From Lachnospiraceae bacterium (GTDB lineage: Bacteria > Bacillota > Clostridia > Lachnospirales > Lachnospiraceae), in contig JAFXQK010000010.1 in the NCBI GenBank assembly GCA_017527205.1, positions 1 to 64,000 of the forward strand: 64,000 nucleotides of DNA, in the 5' to 3' direction. Below the pieces are notes generated by a model. The model was not told the DNA's origin. It ran no database searches and was given only the letters and a program-made list of their open reading frames with translations. The stretch's first letter is position 1. Each line of letters starts with the position of its first letter. Position numbers and translations under genes: made by a program. Of this stretch, positions 41,301 through 50,074 are shown piece after piece.

Positions 41301-42547
41301 CCGAGAATGGCGATCAAGAACAGGTTATGGGTAATATCACCGTAAAGTTTACTGGACACGGCACTGTGCGTAAAGCGCTGACCAACCTCTATTTTGATCA
41401 GAATACCGTTTATGATGCATTCAGCGCCTTCATCACCCAGAAGTCACCTGAGCTACAGAAGCTGCGTGATAGCATTGGTCTGACCAGCCATGATCTTTTC
41501 GATGCTATTCATCAGATGATGCAGGGACAGGTCTCAACATGGACAGAAGCACAGGTGGAAGAAAAGCTTGCTGAGCTGTGTGTGGAGTATCAGGCCGTCG
41601 CAATCCTGAACACGGCGCTAAATCAGAAACGCAAGAGCATAAAAGCGTTAAGCGATGATATCAAGAATGCTTTTGATCACATGAAAGTACCCGGCTCCGT
41701 CGTTGAGAAGTTGGATTTTTCATGGATTCCTGCGATGAAGGCCATGTATGAGATTTCAACTACACAGTGGTCAAAAATTGACTTGGCAGACAGAAAGTCT
41801 TGTGTTGAGCGACTTAATGACGATGTGCAAAAGGCGTGGAGCAGCCTTACATCACCGAAAGTTATCCTGCGGCATTATATGGAGAAGCGTGGAGATAACT
41901 GCACAGAGGAAGAACTGGACGATATCTACGCTGCGTTGAAAGCCGTAAGCTACAATTCTCCGGTTTCCGATTTCGATACACGAATCGAGACGCAGCTGAA
42001 CAAGGTTAACTACAATCGAAATAAGGTGCGCATTCAGGAACTGTGGAAGGCGCAGAGTGGATTTGATACAGTGACAAAATGGTGCGACAACTACGCTGTA
42101 CCTATTCAGTGGGTTGTTAGTGATGAAGTTTTGCCGCATATTTCAGTTTTGAAAACAGTCCAAGATGGAAAGCTGGCGGATAACACCACACTTCACAATG
42201 CCACTCAATATTTTGAGAACCATAAGATTAGTGCCTTAAGGGATAAAAAACTAATCATGGACTCATTCATTGGGCAAATTGGCGAGAGCTACCGAGCAGC
42301 ATTTGAAGCTTCTGGTGCTGTTCTGATTTCCCGCATGAAGACAAACGCAAACCTTACATCGGATGTTTACTCTTGGGCAAATAAAGTTGGTACAATCCGA
42401 AAAACGATTGATACCTTCCTTCGGGATAAGTATTGCGGAGAGGCTAAGGAGAATGTGAGAACAATGTCTGAGAGCAAGTTGCGAGATACAGTCGTTCAGC
42501 TTCTCGATGAAAATCCTGACCTTTACACCCTGTTTATCAAAAAATAA
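38351..42547 (+). CDS. brxC: BrxC-type giant ATPase
   Basis: 1398 residues, 11 bases after brxP. Walker A is GAYGTGKS (65-72, Lys71) following a short N-terminal part, and the Walker B-like segment is GIIFIWDEFTSYL (near residue 250). The rest is long and helical, as in BrxC/PglY proteins of about 1200-1400 residues. BrxC is an essential BREX component thought to form large ATP-dependent assemblies that connect DNA recognition to the block on phage replication. It is the largest gene of the operon and shows no break. Confidence 0.85.
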   Translation: MAKYNTYIELSPHYESVVDIDSETRHPEMWQEYIVHEDMKGAIEVICDSLKYEQLESRKSFWIHGAYGTGKSYAAIVLKHLFEDDVPSIRKFLSNQMLIPYRERFISIREKGEFLVIWKSQATDIKSGIQLMMTMEDAIREKLKEKFGTKAYYGKNSLIAAARDAVNDKSINWDELFMNQSYALYEEYGSVDEFRDEVANGSLKAANVVARIYRDKGWGFFTSLQMFKDWVSDVIEGNHLQDTGIIFIWDEFTSYLRNNPTDDILQPLSEFCKEQPFFMFLIVHRAPSWVSQIGEEVYDRIVHRFHSLDFHVSESAAYELIGSSILTRAGMDDQWNAEKDKLMKSISKNFADFDNLDMSNKKERLRQLCPLHPMTLSLLAIVAQNFGASQRTLFRFMKDSKESEKNVGFIYYINNFGPDDWRWLTPDFLWDYFFTRESDVRSFSTEAKSAYQHYMTKREFISDDYHMHVFKAAMLLIAVMSSGTVSNLYSQATQRKVSATSSTLYKCFAGQLTKEDVEGYLTDLEQIGVLRLDAMTNGDKRLQIPYSGNADVFDVRKEMLMKVYTRYELFKKNGIFAKSMESKIWDKNSASYGRMYIAACDAGTTSINARFNEVQAELKKSSYKFGILAIAISESSQFAAMQDKVKTLAAQDTTGRMAIYLIKSPLTDEDLDRWYNAMTHSELAAEEGKSGDADKYSDEASTIVEEWSGTAKDDQLMAVCGEKVYPSEYGTEYFAPKLERDILFGSVFTAAPELVVTTNTAFKKIQQSTSLAGVQKTTPNTQVGSIVNGLKIVGVWDTEGLSNLAQATGSNGADAIGKVANYLLQRFSQGTQIKLDALWQELQEAPYGYYNNMTCGYILGFLLREYVNSEFSWNRGDNNPWPLTEQTLATMITALCKEEVVNNYLSPGSEIWQKFKPYVQRVFKLQDGEAVNETEARKYMSKQCTESAGAPFWVLKYVSEDKFGGMAAKQTADEIIDLFCDFMAENGDQEQVMGNITVKFTGHGTVRKALTNLYFDQNTVYDAFSAFITQKSPELQKLRDSIGLTSHDLFDAIHQMMQGQVSTWTEAQVEEKLAELCVEYQAVAILNTALNQKRKSIKALSDDIKNAFDHMKVPGSVVEKLDFSWIPAMKAMYEISTTQWSKIDLADRKSCVERLNDDVQKAWSSLTSPKVILRHYMEKRGDNCTEEELDDIYAALKAVSYNSPVSDFDTRIETQLNKVNYNRNKVRIQELWKAQSGFDTVTKWCDNYAVPIQWVVSDEVLPHISVLKTVQDGKLADNTTLHNATQYFENHKISALRDKKLIMDSFIGQIGESYRAAFEASGAVLISRMKTNANLTSDVYSWANKVGTIRKTIDTFLRDKYCGEAKENVRTMSESKLRDTVVQLLDENPDLYTLFIKK

Positions 42548-42563
42548 AAAGGAGGCGTGACTC

Positions 42564-44924
42564 GTGAAGATAACCGAGATAAAAGATAAGCTCGGTCAGG
42601 AGAGAGGTTTTGGCTCTCGCTTTCCTGGTCGGATTATTTTCACTGAGAGTCTTGACGCATATTCTATTCTCGAAAGCCAGTTGAAGGGCATCTGTGATGT
42701 TACGATCAATATAGCTGACTTCTGCAGAGCACCGGACACCGTTCCACAGTTTGATCAGATTAAAGCGAAGCTGCAGGAACAAGAGGGAAAACAGGTTTTG
42801 CTTCTTTCTGTCGGTGAATATCTCCGCATCTGCATAAAACGGGAATTGAATGCAGAACGTCGCCAGTTCTTATCGTTCTGGGAGAGCCAGCAGGCAGAGG
42901 CATCAAAGACAAGAGTAATTATGCCTATGTTTAGCTGCAGAGATATTTTTGATCGTGTTGTTGGAACTGTTGACGAGCGTCAACAAGACTATGTGTGGAC
43001 TCTCGATTCTGAGCCATCGATGGAGAGCTATACGGTGTCAGTCTACTCTCCGAAGTTCAGGGAAGCCATTCATCCTGATGCGGATAATTTATCAACATGG
43101 TTACGGGAGTGGCCGACACTCCTTCGTAAGGACGCACCATGCTCTGTTGTAACTCTTCAGGAAGGAAATGTTGAAACCTCGTTCGGGACAGTTAATATTA
43201 AACCGATCAACAGCCCGTTCCGTTATTTAACAGATTATCTTGTCGATGGAGACATCCTTGATGAGAAATGGGAGAACAACGATTTCTGGAGCCGCATGGT
43301 AACATATGCTTCAAAGTTCTATGAAAAGGTTTCCTTTGGCCGGATCATAGCACAGGCCTTGAATGTTAAGGACTTTGATTTTGTATCAGCTGCCGCAAGA
43401 TGGAAGATGTTAGATGAGTTTCAAAAAGAACTTGTCTGGTTGTGGTATCGCGCCTACCCGACGGGAGATTATTATTCTTATGCATGCCGAAAGGCAGTAA
43501 CAGCAAATGACATCCCAGCAAGGATTCGAGATGAGATTCTGCTGGTTTCGAGCAGAAGTGAATTATGGATTCAGCAGCGCAAGGATGCTATGAAAGCGCT
43601 GAGGTTCTCTTCTTTTGACGATTCCTACTTTGCTCTTTTAGACAAGTTGCCTTTAGCTGAGACGAGGCTCCAGCTCCTGACCTACCAGACACATGAAGAA
43701 AAGACATATGCAATAAAAGTGATCAGCGGCCTTCTCAGGACTGGCGCTGAGCCAGATGCGGTGTCCAATTTGATCGCAAATGGCTTTCCTGAACTGGCAG
43801 CCTATATGAGGGAGAAAACTGGCCGTGATGACTCAGTAGATGAGTACATGGCTTGGTATCGAATCAATAAGCTTATAAACAGATTTCCCCGAGATTATTC
43901 CGTGTCCGTATCTTTTGACCATTTTGACTCCCGTTTAAAACTGTTGCAGAAGTATCAGGGAAAGGATTGTATTTTCTTCTGGATTGATGGGTTCGGTGTT
44001 GAATATACACCTCTCTTCTTACATGAGCTAAAAATGAGAGGGATTGTACCCATGTCAGTTGACATTGCAACAGCGCTGCTTCCGACGGAGACAGACTTCA
44101 ACCATCAATGGGATGAGCATGATCCTATGACTGTGAAATGGAATAGACTGGATTCCTATTCCCACAAGGGTATGCCGGATGACAAGAGCTATTTTTCTTG
44201 TATTGTTCATCAATTAGGAGTATTCTCTGATGCCGCAAAAAAGGTTGAGGAATTGTTGGAATCACATGAATATGTAGCTATTACAGGTGACCATGGAAGC
44301 AGCAGATTCGCTGCACTTGCTTTTCATGAAAGTAGTGTCATCCCGGTCGCAGCTCCCAATAAGTCTACCGTATGCAGTTTCGGACGCTTCTGCGAATTGG
44401 ACGAGAAATCTGAAGATATGATTGCATTACCAGAAACCACAAAAGTGACTGCGGCAATCGGCGGGAAAAAGTACCTGGTCATGAATAATTACAGACATTT
44501 CTCTGTAAGTGGAAATGTAGCTGGTGGCAATACAGATGAGAATGATGTGGTGGGAGAAACTCATGGAGGAAACACTGCCGAAGAACGCCTTGTCTCAGTG
44601 ATTGTTGTGAAAAGGAAACATCAAATGGTTCCTCTGACTTGTAAGCCTGTTAGTCAATATGTGAGCAAAAAAAATGGACATGTGGAGACATCACTATCCT
44701 TCAACCAAGCTGTTACTTCTCTTGAGGTCTCGCTGGGCAGCAACAAGGCATCTTGTAGCAAAACGGCAGCCGACGAATGGAAAATTATACTTGATAATGT
44801 AACAGTGGATAAGATCGTTCTTTCTGTTGTCGCAAACGAAAGGCTTCTTCCTGATGTTACGTTAAAAGTGAAAACACAGGGTATTAGCAAGAATGACGAT
44901 CCGGATGGCGGTATGGGATTATGA
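42564..44924 (+). CDS. pglZ: PglZ-domain protein of BREX system
   Basis: 786 residues from GTG 42564, with AAGGAGGCG upstream. The PglZ (alkaline phosphatase superfamily) core is clear: FFWIDGFG with Asp475, then ALLPTETDFN, and ITGDHGSSRFAALAF with Asp576-His577, the expected metal ligands. PglZ is the one protein found in all BREX types and binds the other components. The N-terminal ~400 residues and the C-terminal ~130 residues (strand-rich) are less conserved. It overlaps the next gene by 4 bases (ATGA). Confidence 0.88.
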   Translation: MKITEIKDKLGQERGFGSRFPGRIIFTESLDAYSILESQLKGICDVTINIADFCRAPDTVPQFDQIKAKLQEQEGKQVLLLSVGEYLRICIKRELNAERRQFLSFWESQQAEASKTRVIMPMFSCRDIFDRVVGTVDERQQDYVWTLDSEPSMESYTVSVYSPKFREAIHPDADNLSTWLREWPTLLRKDAPCSVVTLQEGNVETSFGTVNIKPINSPFRYLTDYLVDGDILDEKWENNDFWSRMVTYASKFYEKVSFGRIIAQALNVKDFDFVSAAARWKMLDEFQKELVWLWYRAYPTGDYYSYACRKAVTANDIPARIRDEILLVSSRSELWIQQRKDAMKALRFSSFDDSYFALLDKLPLAETRLQLLTYQTHEEKTYAIKVISGLLRTGAEPDAVSNLIANGFPELAAYMREKTGRDDSVDEYMAWYRINKLINRFPRDYSVSVSFDHFDSRLKLLQKYQGKDCIFFWIDGFGVEYTPLFLHELKMRGIVPMSVDIATALLPTETDFNHQWDEHDPMTVKWNRLDSYSHKGMPDDKSYFSCIVHQLGVFSDAAKKVEELLESHEYVAITGDHGSSRFAALAFHESSVIPVAAPNKSTVCSFGRFCELDEKSEDMIALPETTKVTAAIGGKKYLVMNNYRHFSVSGNVAGGNTDENDVVGETHGGNTAEERLVSVIVVKRKHQMVPLTCKPVSQYVSKKNGHVETSLSFNQAVTSLEVSLGSNKASCSKTAADEWKIILDNVTVDKIVLSVVANERLLPDVTLKVKTQGISKNDDPDGGMGL

Positions 44925-45124
44925 AAAAAAAGAAAATAACTTGCTGCGAATGCGGTAAGACATTAGTGAACGATGAAATCGCTTTGTGTAAAAAACTACT
45001 CGGCACAGATATCGAAGAGTTTTACTGTATCGAGTGCCTGTCTGAGTACTTGGAATGCACAAAAGAGGATCTTGAAATAAAGATTCAGGAATTCAAAGAA
45101 CAAGGCTGTACGCTGTTCCTGTAA
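44921..45124 (+). CDS. Small zinc-ribbon protein in the BREX operon
   Basis: 67 residues, start ATG overlapping the pglZ stop (ATGA), so its translation is coupled. Cys pairs CCECG and CIEC (CxxC...CxxC about 30 apart) form a probable zinc knuckle, followed by an acidic helix. Similar stand-alone proteins are scattered in Clostridia without known function. Its place between pglZ and brxL, without gaps, suggests a part in the same system. Confidence 0.8.
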   Translation: MKKKKITCCECGKTLVNDEIALCKKLLGTDIEEFYCIECLSEYLECTKEDLEIKIQEFKEQGCTLFL

Positions 45125-45140
45125 GCGAGGTGAATGTAGA

Positions 45141-46589
45141 ATGTTAGAATCTAAAATCCGTGATGTTTTTGCGGACATGGTTGTCTTAAAAAACCCAGAG
45201 CGTGCTGAATTCTTCAAAAATTTAAGCCTTCCATCGTATATGCGAGACTGGCTTGTTATGAAGTTCTCTGACGAAGATGGAGAAATTGACTACGATAGCG
45301 TGCTTAGATATATTCGGCAGTACATTCCCAGCCGAGAGGATTATGAGCAATTTAAGTTTGAAATGGTCAACGGTGAAACCGTCCGTTTTCTTGCAAGAGT
45401 GCGTGTGGCTGTTGATATCAAAACTGGCAAAACCATGTTTGAATTGCCAGACTTTGGCGGATCAAAAGCAGGCGCTTCTGGTGAGGTAACGAATGAAGTC
45501 GTAAGCCGTTGGAAAGACACATTGCTTAAAGAAAGTGAGAACTGGGGCATAATTGAACTTATCTGGGGAAAGGACTTTTCTGGCAGCAAAGCAAAGGGCG
45601 TAGTAAAGCTCATAGAATATAGTCCGTTTTGCCCGTATACTGTGGATTTGGACTTCTATAAGGATGCGCGATATTCCTTCACCACGGAAGAATGGATCGA
45701 TTTACTCGTTGCGGCAGCTGACTATAATCCAGAAGGTTATGAATCTGAGGCACAAAAGTTGTGTTTTCTGCGACGCTTATTGCCGTTTGTTGAAAAACGA
45801 ATCAATCTCATGGAGCTGGCTCCGAAAGGAACCGGCAAGAGCTATGTTTATCAGAAGATCAGTAAGCGAGGCTGGTTGATCTCTGGTGGCACGGTGTCCA
45901 GAGCATCTCTTGTCTATGACAATGCCAAGAAGACTGGCGGTCTTATTACTCGCTTCGATTTTGTTGGTTTTGATGAAATCCAATCAATGTCCTTTGTTCA
46001 GCCTACCCAAATCCAAACGGCACTCAAGGATTACATGGAATTTGGTGAAGTTCAGGGATTTGATGCCTCCATTGTGGCTGATGCGGGAATCATCGTGCTG
46101 GGCAATATCGATGCCAGCAGGTTTAATGTAAATGAGAATATGATGGAGGAGATCAGCCCTGTCTTCAGGGAATCCGCTTCACTTGACCGCTTTCATGGTT
46201 TTATTCCGGGCTGGGAGCTTCCACGAATGCACCAAGGACTTGTAGCTAATGGCTGGGCTCTAAACACAGAATACTTTGCAGAGGTGTTGCATCTTATGAG
46301 AGATGATCTGAGCTACGCAACTATCGTAGATGATTGTCTGCTGCTTCCACCTAAGCCAGACCAGCGTGACCTCACAGCAATTAAACGGCTCTGCACCGCG
46401 TTCATGAAGCTAATTTTCCCGAATGCTACTTGCAAGAAGGATATTTCTCCAAAGGACTTTATAAAGTACTGTTTGGAGCCTGCTAAGGAAATGCGAAGTG
46501 TGATAAAAAAGCAGCTTTGCATAATTGATCCTAAGGAGTTTAATGTCCCTGGAAAGAAGGATATTCCGGATATCCAGTACAAGTATTGA
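45141..46589 (+). CDS. brxL: BrxL-like ATPase, short form
   Basis: 482 residues. The N-terminal ~190 residues are the BrxL-specific region, with LPSYMRDWLVMKF and LLKESENWGIIELIWG. The AAA+ domain has Walker A APKGTGKSYV (Lys233) and FDFVGFDEIQSM as the Walker B region, then GIIVLGNIDA. In BREX type 1 BrxL is about 680 residues, with a Lon-like C-terminal part; here the protein ends soon after the ATPase domain (...GKKDIPDIQYKY), and no Ser-Lys protease site is visible. There is no sign of a recent break. BrxL-type proteins act in DNA-bound rings in defence. Confidence 0.8.
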   Translation: MLESKIRDVFADMVVLKNPERAEFFKNLSLPSYMRDWLVMKFSDEDGEIDYDSVLRYIRQYIPSREDYEQFKFEMVNGETVRFLARVRVAVDIKTGKTMFELPDFGGSKAGASGEVTNEVVSRWKDTLLKESENWGIIELIWGKDFSGSKAKGVVKLIEYSPFCPYTVDLDFYKDARYSFTTEEWIDLLVAAADYNPEGYESEAQKLCFLRRLLPFVEKRINLMELAPKGTGKSYVYQKISKRGWLISGGTVSRASLVYDNAKKTGGLITRFDFVGFDEIQSMSFVQPTQIQTALKDYMEFGEVQGFDASIVADAGIIVLGNIDASRFNVNENMMEEISPVFRESASLDRFHGFIPGWELPRMHQGLVANGWALNTEYFAEVLHLMRDDLSYATIVDDCLLLPPKPDQRDLTAIKRLCTAFMKLIFPNATCKKDISPKDFIKYCLEPAKEMRSVIKKQLCIIDPKEFNVPGKKDIPDIQYKY

Positions 46590-46599
46590 GGTGAGTGCT

Positions 46600-47724
46600 T
46601 TGACACAGATCGTTTATGCCGATAATGCGGCCACAACAATAATGGATGTTGATGCTTTTGAGGCGATGAGACTGTATTTGCTTCAGGAATATGGTAATGC
46701 ATCACAGCCGTACTCATTTGCCAGACAGCCCAAGAAAGCAATACAAGAGGCACGGGAGACCGTTGCCTCTTGTATAGGTGCGCTCCCGGAGGAAATTTTC
46801 TTCACTTCCGGAGGGACAGAGAGCGACAATTGGGCGATCAAAGGTACGGCATTTCGGAACTATGATCATCGCGCAACGATTACATCTGCGTTTGAACATC
46901 ATGCTGTACTCCATGCATGCGAGGCAATTGAGCGCCTTGGCTGTCCGGTTGTTTACATGTGGCCAGACAGCAAAGGATATATTTCTCCGGAGATGCTTGA
47001 GCGATATATCACAGATGAAACACTGTTGGTCAGTGTGATGTTTGCGAACAATGAGATCGGGAGTATTCAGCCAATAAAGGAGCTTTGCGATATTGCCCAT
47101 GCTCATGGTGCCCTGTTCCATACTGATGCAGTTCAGGCTGTCGGTCATATCGACATAGATGTGAATGACCTTGGCGTGGATATGCTGTCTGCGTCCGCTC
47201 ACAAGTTCAATGGTGCTAAGGGTGTCGGCTTTCTGTATATACGGAAAGGGACACCCATCACTGTCTATGCAGACGGAGGAGCCCAAGAGCACGGTCTTCG
47301 CGCAGGAACAGAAAATGTAGCCGGAATTGTTAGCTTGGCTGCTGCTTTGAGGAAAAATGTCGAAAACCTGAAAGCAAATCGAGAGCATATTATGGGTCTC
47401 CAGAAGATGCTCCTTGACTCATTGAATGAGAGTGGTATTCATTATACCCGCAACGGTGGAGATCATACTCTGCCGGGAATCATCAGCCTTTCCTTTGACG
47501 GTAAGGACGGCGAGGCAATTCTCCATCGGATGGATCTGATGGGAATCTGTATTTCGACCGGTTCTGCATGTGACAGTAAAAACACGGAAATATCCCATGT
47601 GCTACAAGCGCTATGTATGCCTGAGAGCCTTGCCAAAGGAACGATTCGGATTTCGCTGGGTAAAAACAATACAGAGGAAGATGTCAATGCCATTGTTGAG
47701 GCGCTGAAGAAAATCCTCCTGTGA
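46600..47724 (+). CDS. Cysteine desulfurase (IscS/NifS/DndA-like)
   Basis: 374 residues from TTG 46600, with GAGGTG 6 bases upstream; the frame is open back into brxL but without a start site. PLP motifs: YADNAATT, SGGTESDNWAIKG, HTDAVQAVGH and SAHKFNG with the PLP lysine Lys202. The active-site loop STGSACDS has Cys324. It would take sulfur from cysteine onto its own Cys and pass it on. In Dnd systems a desulfurase (DndA or host IscS) feeds the PP-loop protein. Being the last gene of the brxP operon, it probably supplies sulfur for BrxP and helps build its Fe-S clusters. Confidence 0.92.
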   Translation: MTQIVYADNAATTIMDVDAFEAMRLYLLQEYGNASQPYSFARQPKKAIQEARETVASCIGALPEEIFFTSGGTESDNWAIKGTAFRNYDHRATITSAFEHHAVLHACEAIERLGCPVVYMWPDSKGYISPEMLERYITDETLLVSVMFANNEIGSIQPIKELCDIAHAHGALFHTDAVQAVGHIDIDVNDLGVDMLSASAHKFNGAKGVGFLYIRKGTPITVYADGGAQEHGLRAGTENVAGIVSLAAALRKNVENLKANREHIMGLQKMLLDSLNESGIHYTRNGGDHTLPGIISLSFDGKDGEAILHRMDLMGICISTGSACDSKNTEISHVLQALCMPESLAKGTIRISLGKNNTEEDVNAIVEALKKILL

Positions 47725-48114
47725 GAATCTTTATGAAACATAAGATAAATATGAAGGTGTCCGTCGAGAAGTGTGGTTTGCTCGGTTCAAAAAAACCGAA
47801 ATGGGGACTTGTACTATTGAAGTGAATGGAAAAACCTATAAGAAATTGAGAAAGAAATGGAACAATCGCTCGTACAGTATCGAAGAGATGATGCTGGACA
47901 GAGGTACCTGTCACCTTTAGGGATTGTTACATTTAATGGAATTGTAAAAGACATCACGATATCATTGCTATGTAAGAAAACAGCTACTTTTGATAATATA
48001 ACGAAGGATTAGTATGATTTATTGCCCAAATGGTGTGAAGATCAGAGGATATTTTGGAAATAATTCGGTACAGCAAGTTTTTTGAATCTATTGTTAGGAG
48101 AATGGATATAAATT
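47725..48114. pseudogene. Intergenic region with a possible gene remnant
   Basis: 390 bases without an intact gene. A frame of about 57 codons (from about 47747 to the TAG at 47920) reads EVNGKTYKKLRKKWNNRSYSIEE in part and has codon content like a real protein, but lacks a normal start and is closed by stops on both sides. It may be the end of a lost gene. The remainder is AT-rich and shows no feature. Confidence 0.35.
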
Positions 48115-49812
48115 ATGGAGATCGTGGAATACAAAGAAAAAAAACAGAGAGAAATGGAAACTATTCTTTATGATTTGATAAAGAACTGGGAGGATGAGGT
48201 TGTTGAATTCAAGGAAGCCAACAACGATTATGACAAGGAAAAGATTGGAAAATATTTCTCAGCTCTTAGCAATGAAGCAAATCTAAGAGCCATGCAGCAC
48301 GGATGGCTTATATTCGGTGTACGAAACAAGAATAGAGCGATTATTGGTACGGATTATCGTAATACGGAAGGATTAAAAACGCTGAAGAACGAGATTTCTC
48401 AGGAGACATCTGGTGCCATGGGCTTTATTGACATTTATGAAGTATATCCCGTGGTAGATGGGGAGAAAAAGCGTGTAGTGATGTTTCAGATTCCTGCGGC
48501 TATTACGGCAGTTCCTACGGCGTGGAAAGGACAGGAATATGCCAGAGAAGGGGAGTCATTGAAGCCTTTATCTCAAGAAAAAAGGGAACGCATAAGGAGA
48601 CAAACATTTCAAGATTGGTCAAAGCAATTTGTAAATGGAGCATCTGTTAAGCATTTGAATAGGGAAGCAATCCTGATTGCCAGAGAAAAGTACAAGGAGA
48701 AAATGGCTGATGAGCATGTATCAGCTGAAGTGGATTCCATGTCTGACGAGGAATTCCTTGAAGCGCGGAAGCTCATGGTAAGCGGAAAGGTCACTAATGC
48801 CGCAATGCTTCTTTTGGGGGATGAAAAGTATGATTATCTGATGCAGAACATGCCTGAGGCATCCTGGCGCGTATATGATTCGAAGGAAATGGTGAGAGAC
48901 TATAAAATATTCAAGATTCCCTTTATAACGCTGAGTGACCGCATAACTGCCAACATCAGAAATCTTACATACCGATATATGCCTGATCAGATGACATTGT
49001 TTCCGCAGGAGATTAGGCAATTTGATCCGTGGGTGCTTAGAGAACTGCTAAACAACTGCATTGCACATTCTGATTATAGTATTGGCGGAAGAATTTACGT
49101 GAATGAATTTGAAGATAAATTAATTCTGACGAATCCAGGTACATTTATCCCAGAGAGTATTGAGGTAATCTTAAGACCCAGTTATACCTCGCCTTTTTAT
49201 AGAAATCAGCTTCTTGCGGATGCCATGGTGCGTTTCAAAATGATTGATACGGAGACTACAGGCATTCGAAGAGTGTTTAACATTCAAAGGGAGCGCTTTT
49301 TCCCTTTGCCGGATTATGACCTTTCTCAAAAGAATAAGGTTGAAGTTACTTTATTTGGGCGAGAGATTGATGAAAAGTTCACTTATCTGTTACATGATAA
49401 TGAAAATCTTGACCTTACGACTGTATATCTGTTAGATCAAGTTCAGAAAGGGAAAAAGCTGTCGAAGGAGGCCATGGCACACTTACGAAAGTACCATCTT
49501 GTCGAGGGTAGGGCAGGAAATCTGTATCTTGCCGCACCTTTAGCTAAATCTGATGACGAAAAAGCGAGATATATAAAAAATAAGGGATTTGATAACAAAT
49601 ATTATCAAGATCTAATTGTGGATTACATTCGTCAGTTTGGAAAAGCTAGTAAGCAACAAATTAGGGTGTTGTTGGCTGACAAGCTTCCAGATTCTATGAC
49701 AGAGGAACAAAAGGAGAGAAAGATTCTGTATCTGCTTACGCAGCTAAAGAATAAAGGGGTAATTGTGCGGGATGCAGAAAGCAAGAAAATGACAAATTGG
49801 ATAATAAAGTGA
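48115..49812 (+). CDS. AlbA_2 (Schlafen-type) putative ATP-binding protein
   Basis: 565 residues. The N-terminal AlbA_2/Schlafen domain (about 15-160) is clear: VVEFKEANNDYDKEKIGKYFSALSNEANLR, GWLIFGVRNKNRAIIGTDYR, ITAVPTAWKGQEYAREG. A middle to C-terminal HATPase_c_4/RecG-like part carries WVLRELLNNCIAHSDYSIGGRI, DKLILTNPGTF and MIDTETTGIRRVF. Winged-helix-like ends follow. Such proteins are common in mobile elements and are thought to bind nucleic acid and regulate or defend; several short-Schlafen genes occur in anti-phage loci. The start is uncertain: AGGAG is 14 bases from ATG 48115, and ATG 48154 is an alternative. Confidence 0.8.
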   Translation: MEIVEYKEKKQREMETILYDLIKNWEDEVVEFKEANNDYDKEKIGKYFSALSNEANLRAMQHGWLIFGVRNKNRAIIGTDYRNTEGLKTLKNEISQETSGAMGFIDIYEVYPVVDGEKKRVVMFQIPAAITAVPTAWKGQEYAREGESLKPLSQEKRERIRRQTFQDWSKQFVNGASVKHLNREAILIAREKYKEKMADEHVSAEVDSMSDEEFLEARKLMVSGKVTNAAMLLLGDEKYDYLMQNMPEASWRVYDSKEMVRDYKIFKIPFITLSDRITANIRNLTYRYMPDQMTLFPQEIRQFDPWVLRELLNNCIAHSDYSIGGRIYVNEFEDKLILTNPGTFIPESIEVILRPSYTSPFYRNQLLADAMVRFKMIDTETTGIRRVFNIQRERFFPLPDYDLSQKNKVEVTLFGREIDEKFTYLLHDNENLDLTTVYLLDQVQKGKKLSKEAMAHLRKYHLVEGRAGNLYLAAPLAKSDDEKARYIKNKGFDNKYYQDLIVDYIRQFGKASKQQIRVLLADKLPDSMTEEQKERKILYLLTQLKNKGVIVRDAESKKMTNWIIK

Positions 49813-49958
49813 AAAAGAATGGATAATAGAAGAATAGTTTTTGGAAGAGAAAATGCCGAAAACGCAGTAGTTATCGTTCTTTTCTTATTAACAAAATTAT
49901 GAATGAATGAAATTTGTTAATAAAATGGTTAATAAGATGAGACATTTTTAATGAAATA

Positions 49959-49983
49959 TTTGGTTGAGTAACAGGTTGAGTAG
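49959..49983. repeat. Candidate integrase arm-type sites at the right end of element 1
   Basis: TTTGGTTGAGTAA (49959-49971) is an exact copy of 30626-30638. AGGTTGAGTA follows directly (from 49973). These lie 56-80 bases inside the right att core. Confidence 0.5.
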
Positions 49984-50038
49984 GACATGCCGACGCCGCG
50001 AAACCTTATTTTATATAGTGTTTTTTTCTTCGTCCTAC

Positions 50039-50060
50039 TTCAAGTCCGGCTGCCAGCACT
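50039..50060. repeat. Attachment-site core between elements 1 and 2
   Basis: 22 bases identical to the 3' end of tRNA-Leu plus CT (30377-30398). It serves as the right end of element 1 and the left end of element 2. No further tRNA sequence precedes it. Confidence 0.92.
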
Positions 50061-50074
50061 ATATGTTTTTGGGT

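Larger units (their letters stand above)
30377..50060. mobile_element. Integrative element 1 (BREX type 4-like defence island) in tRNA-Leu
   Basis: It is bounded by exact 22-base att repeats. Inside the left end is a tyrosine recombinase, followed by a divergent XRE repressor, the BREX-like operon, a cysteine desulfurase and an AlbA_2-type protein. No conjugation, replication or phage structural genes are present, so the element would rely on its integrase and on outside help to move. GGTTGAG-type motifs near both ends may be integrase arm sites. Confidence 0.85.

Noticed and set aside
33513..47724. Classic BREX type 1 or Dnd system
   Set aside because: There is no PglX methylase or BrxA/BrxB as in type 1, and no DndB/DndD/DndE-like gene. 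The gene order fits BREX type 4 better.
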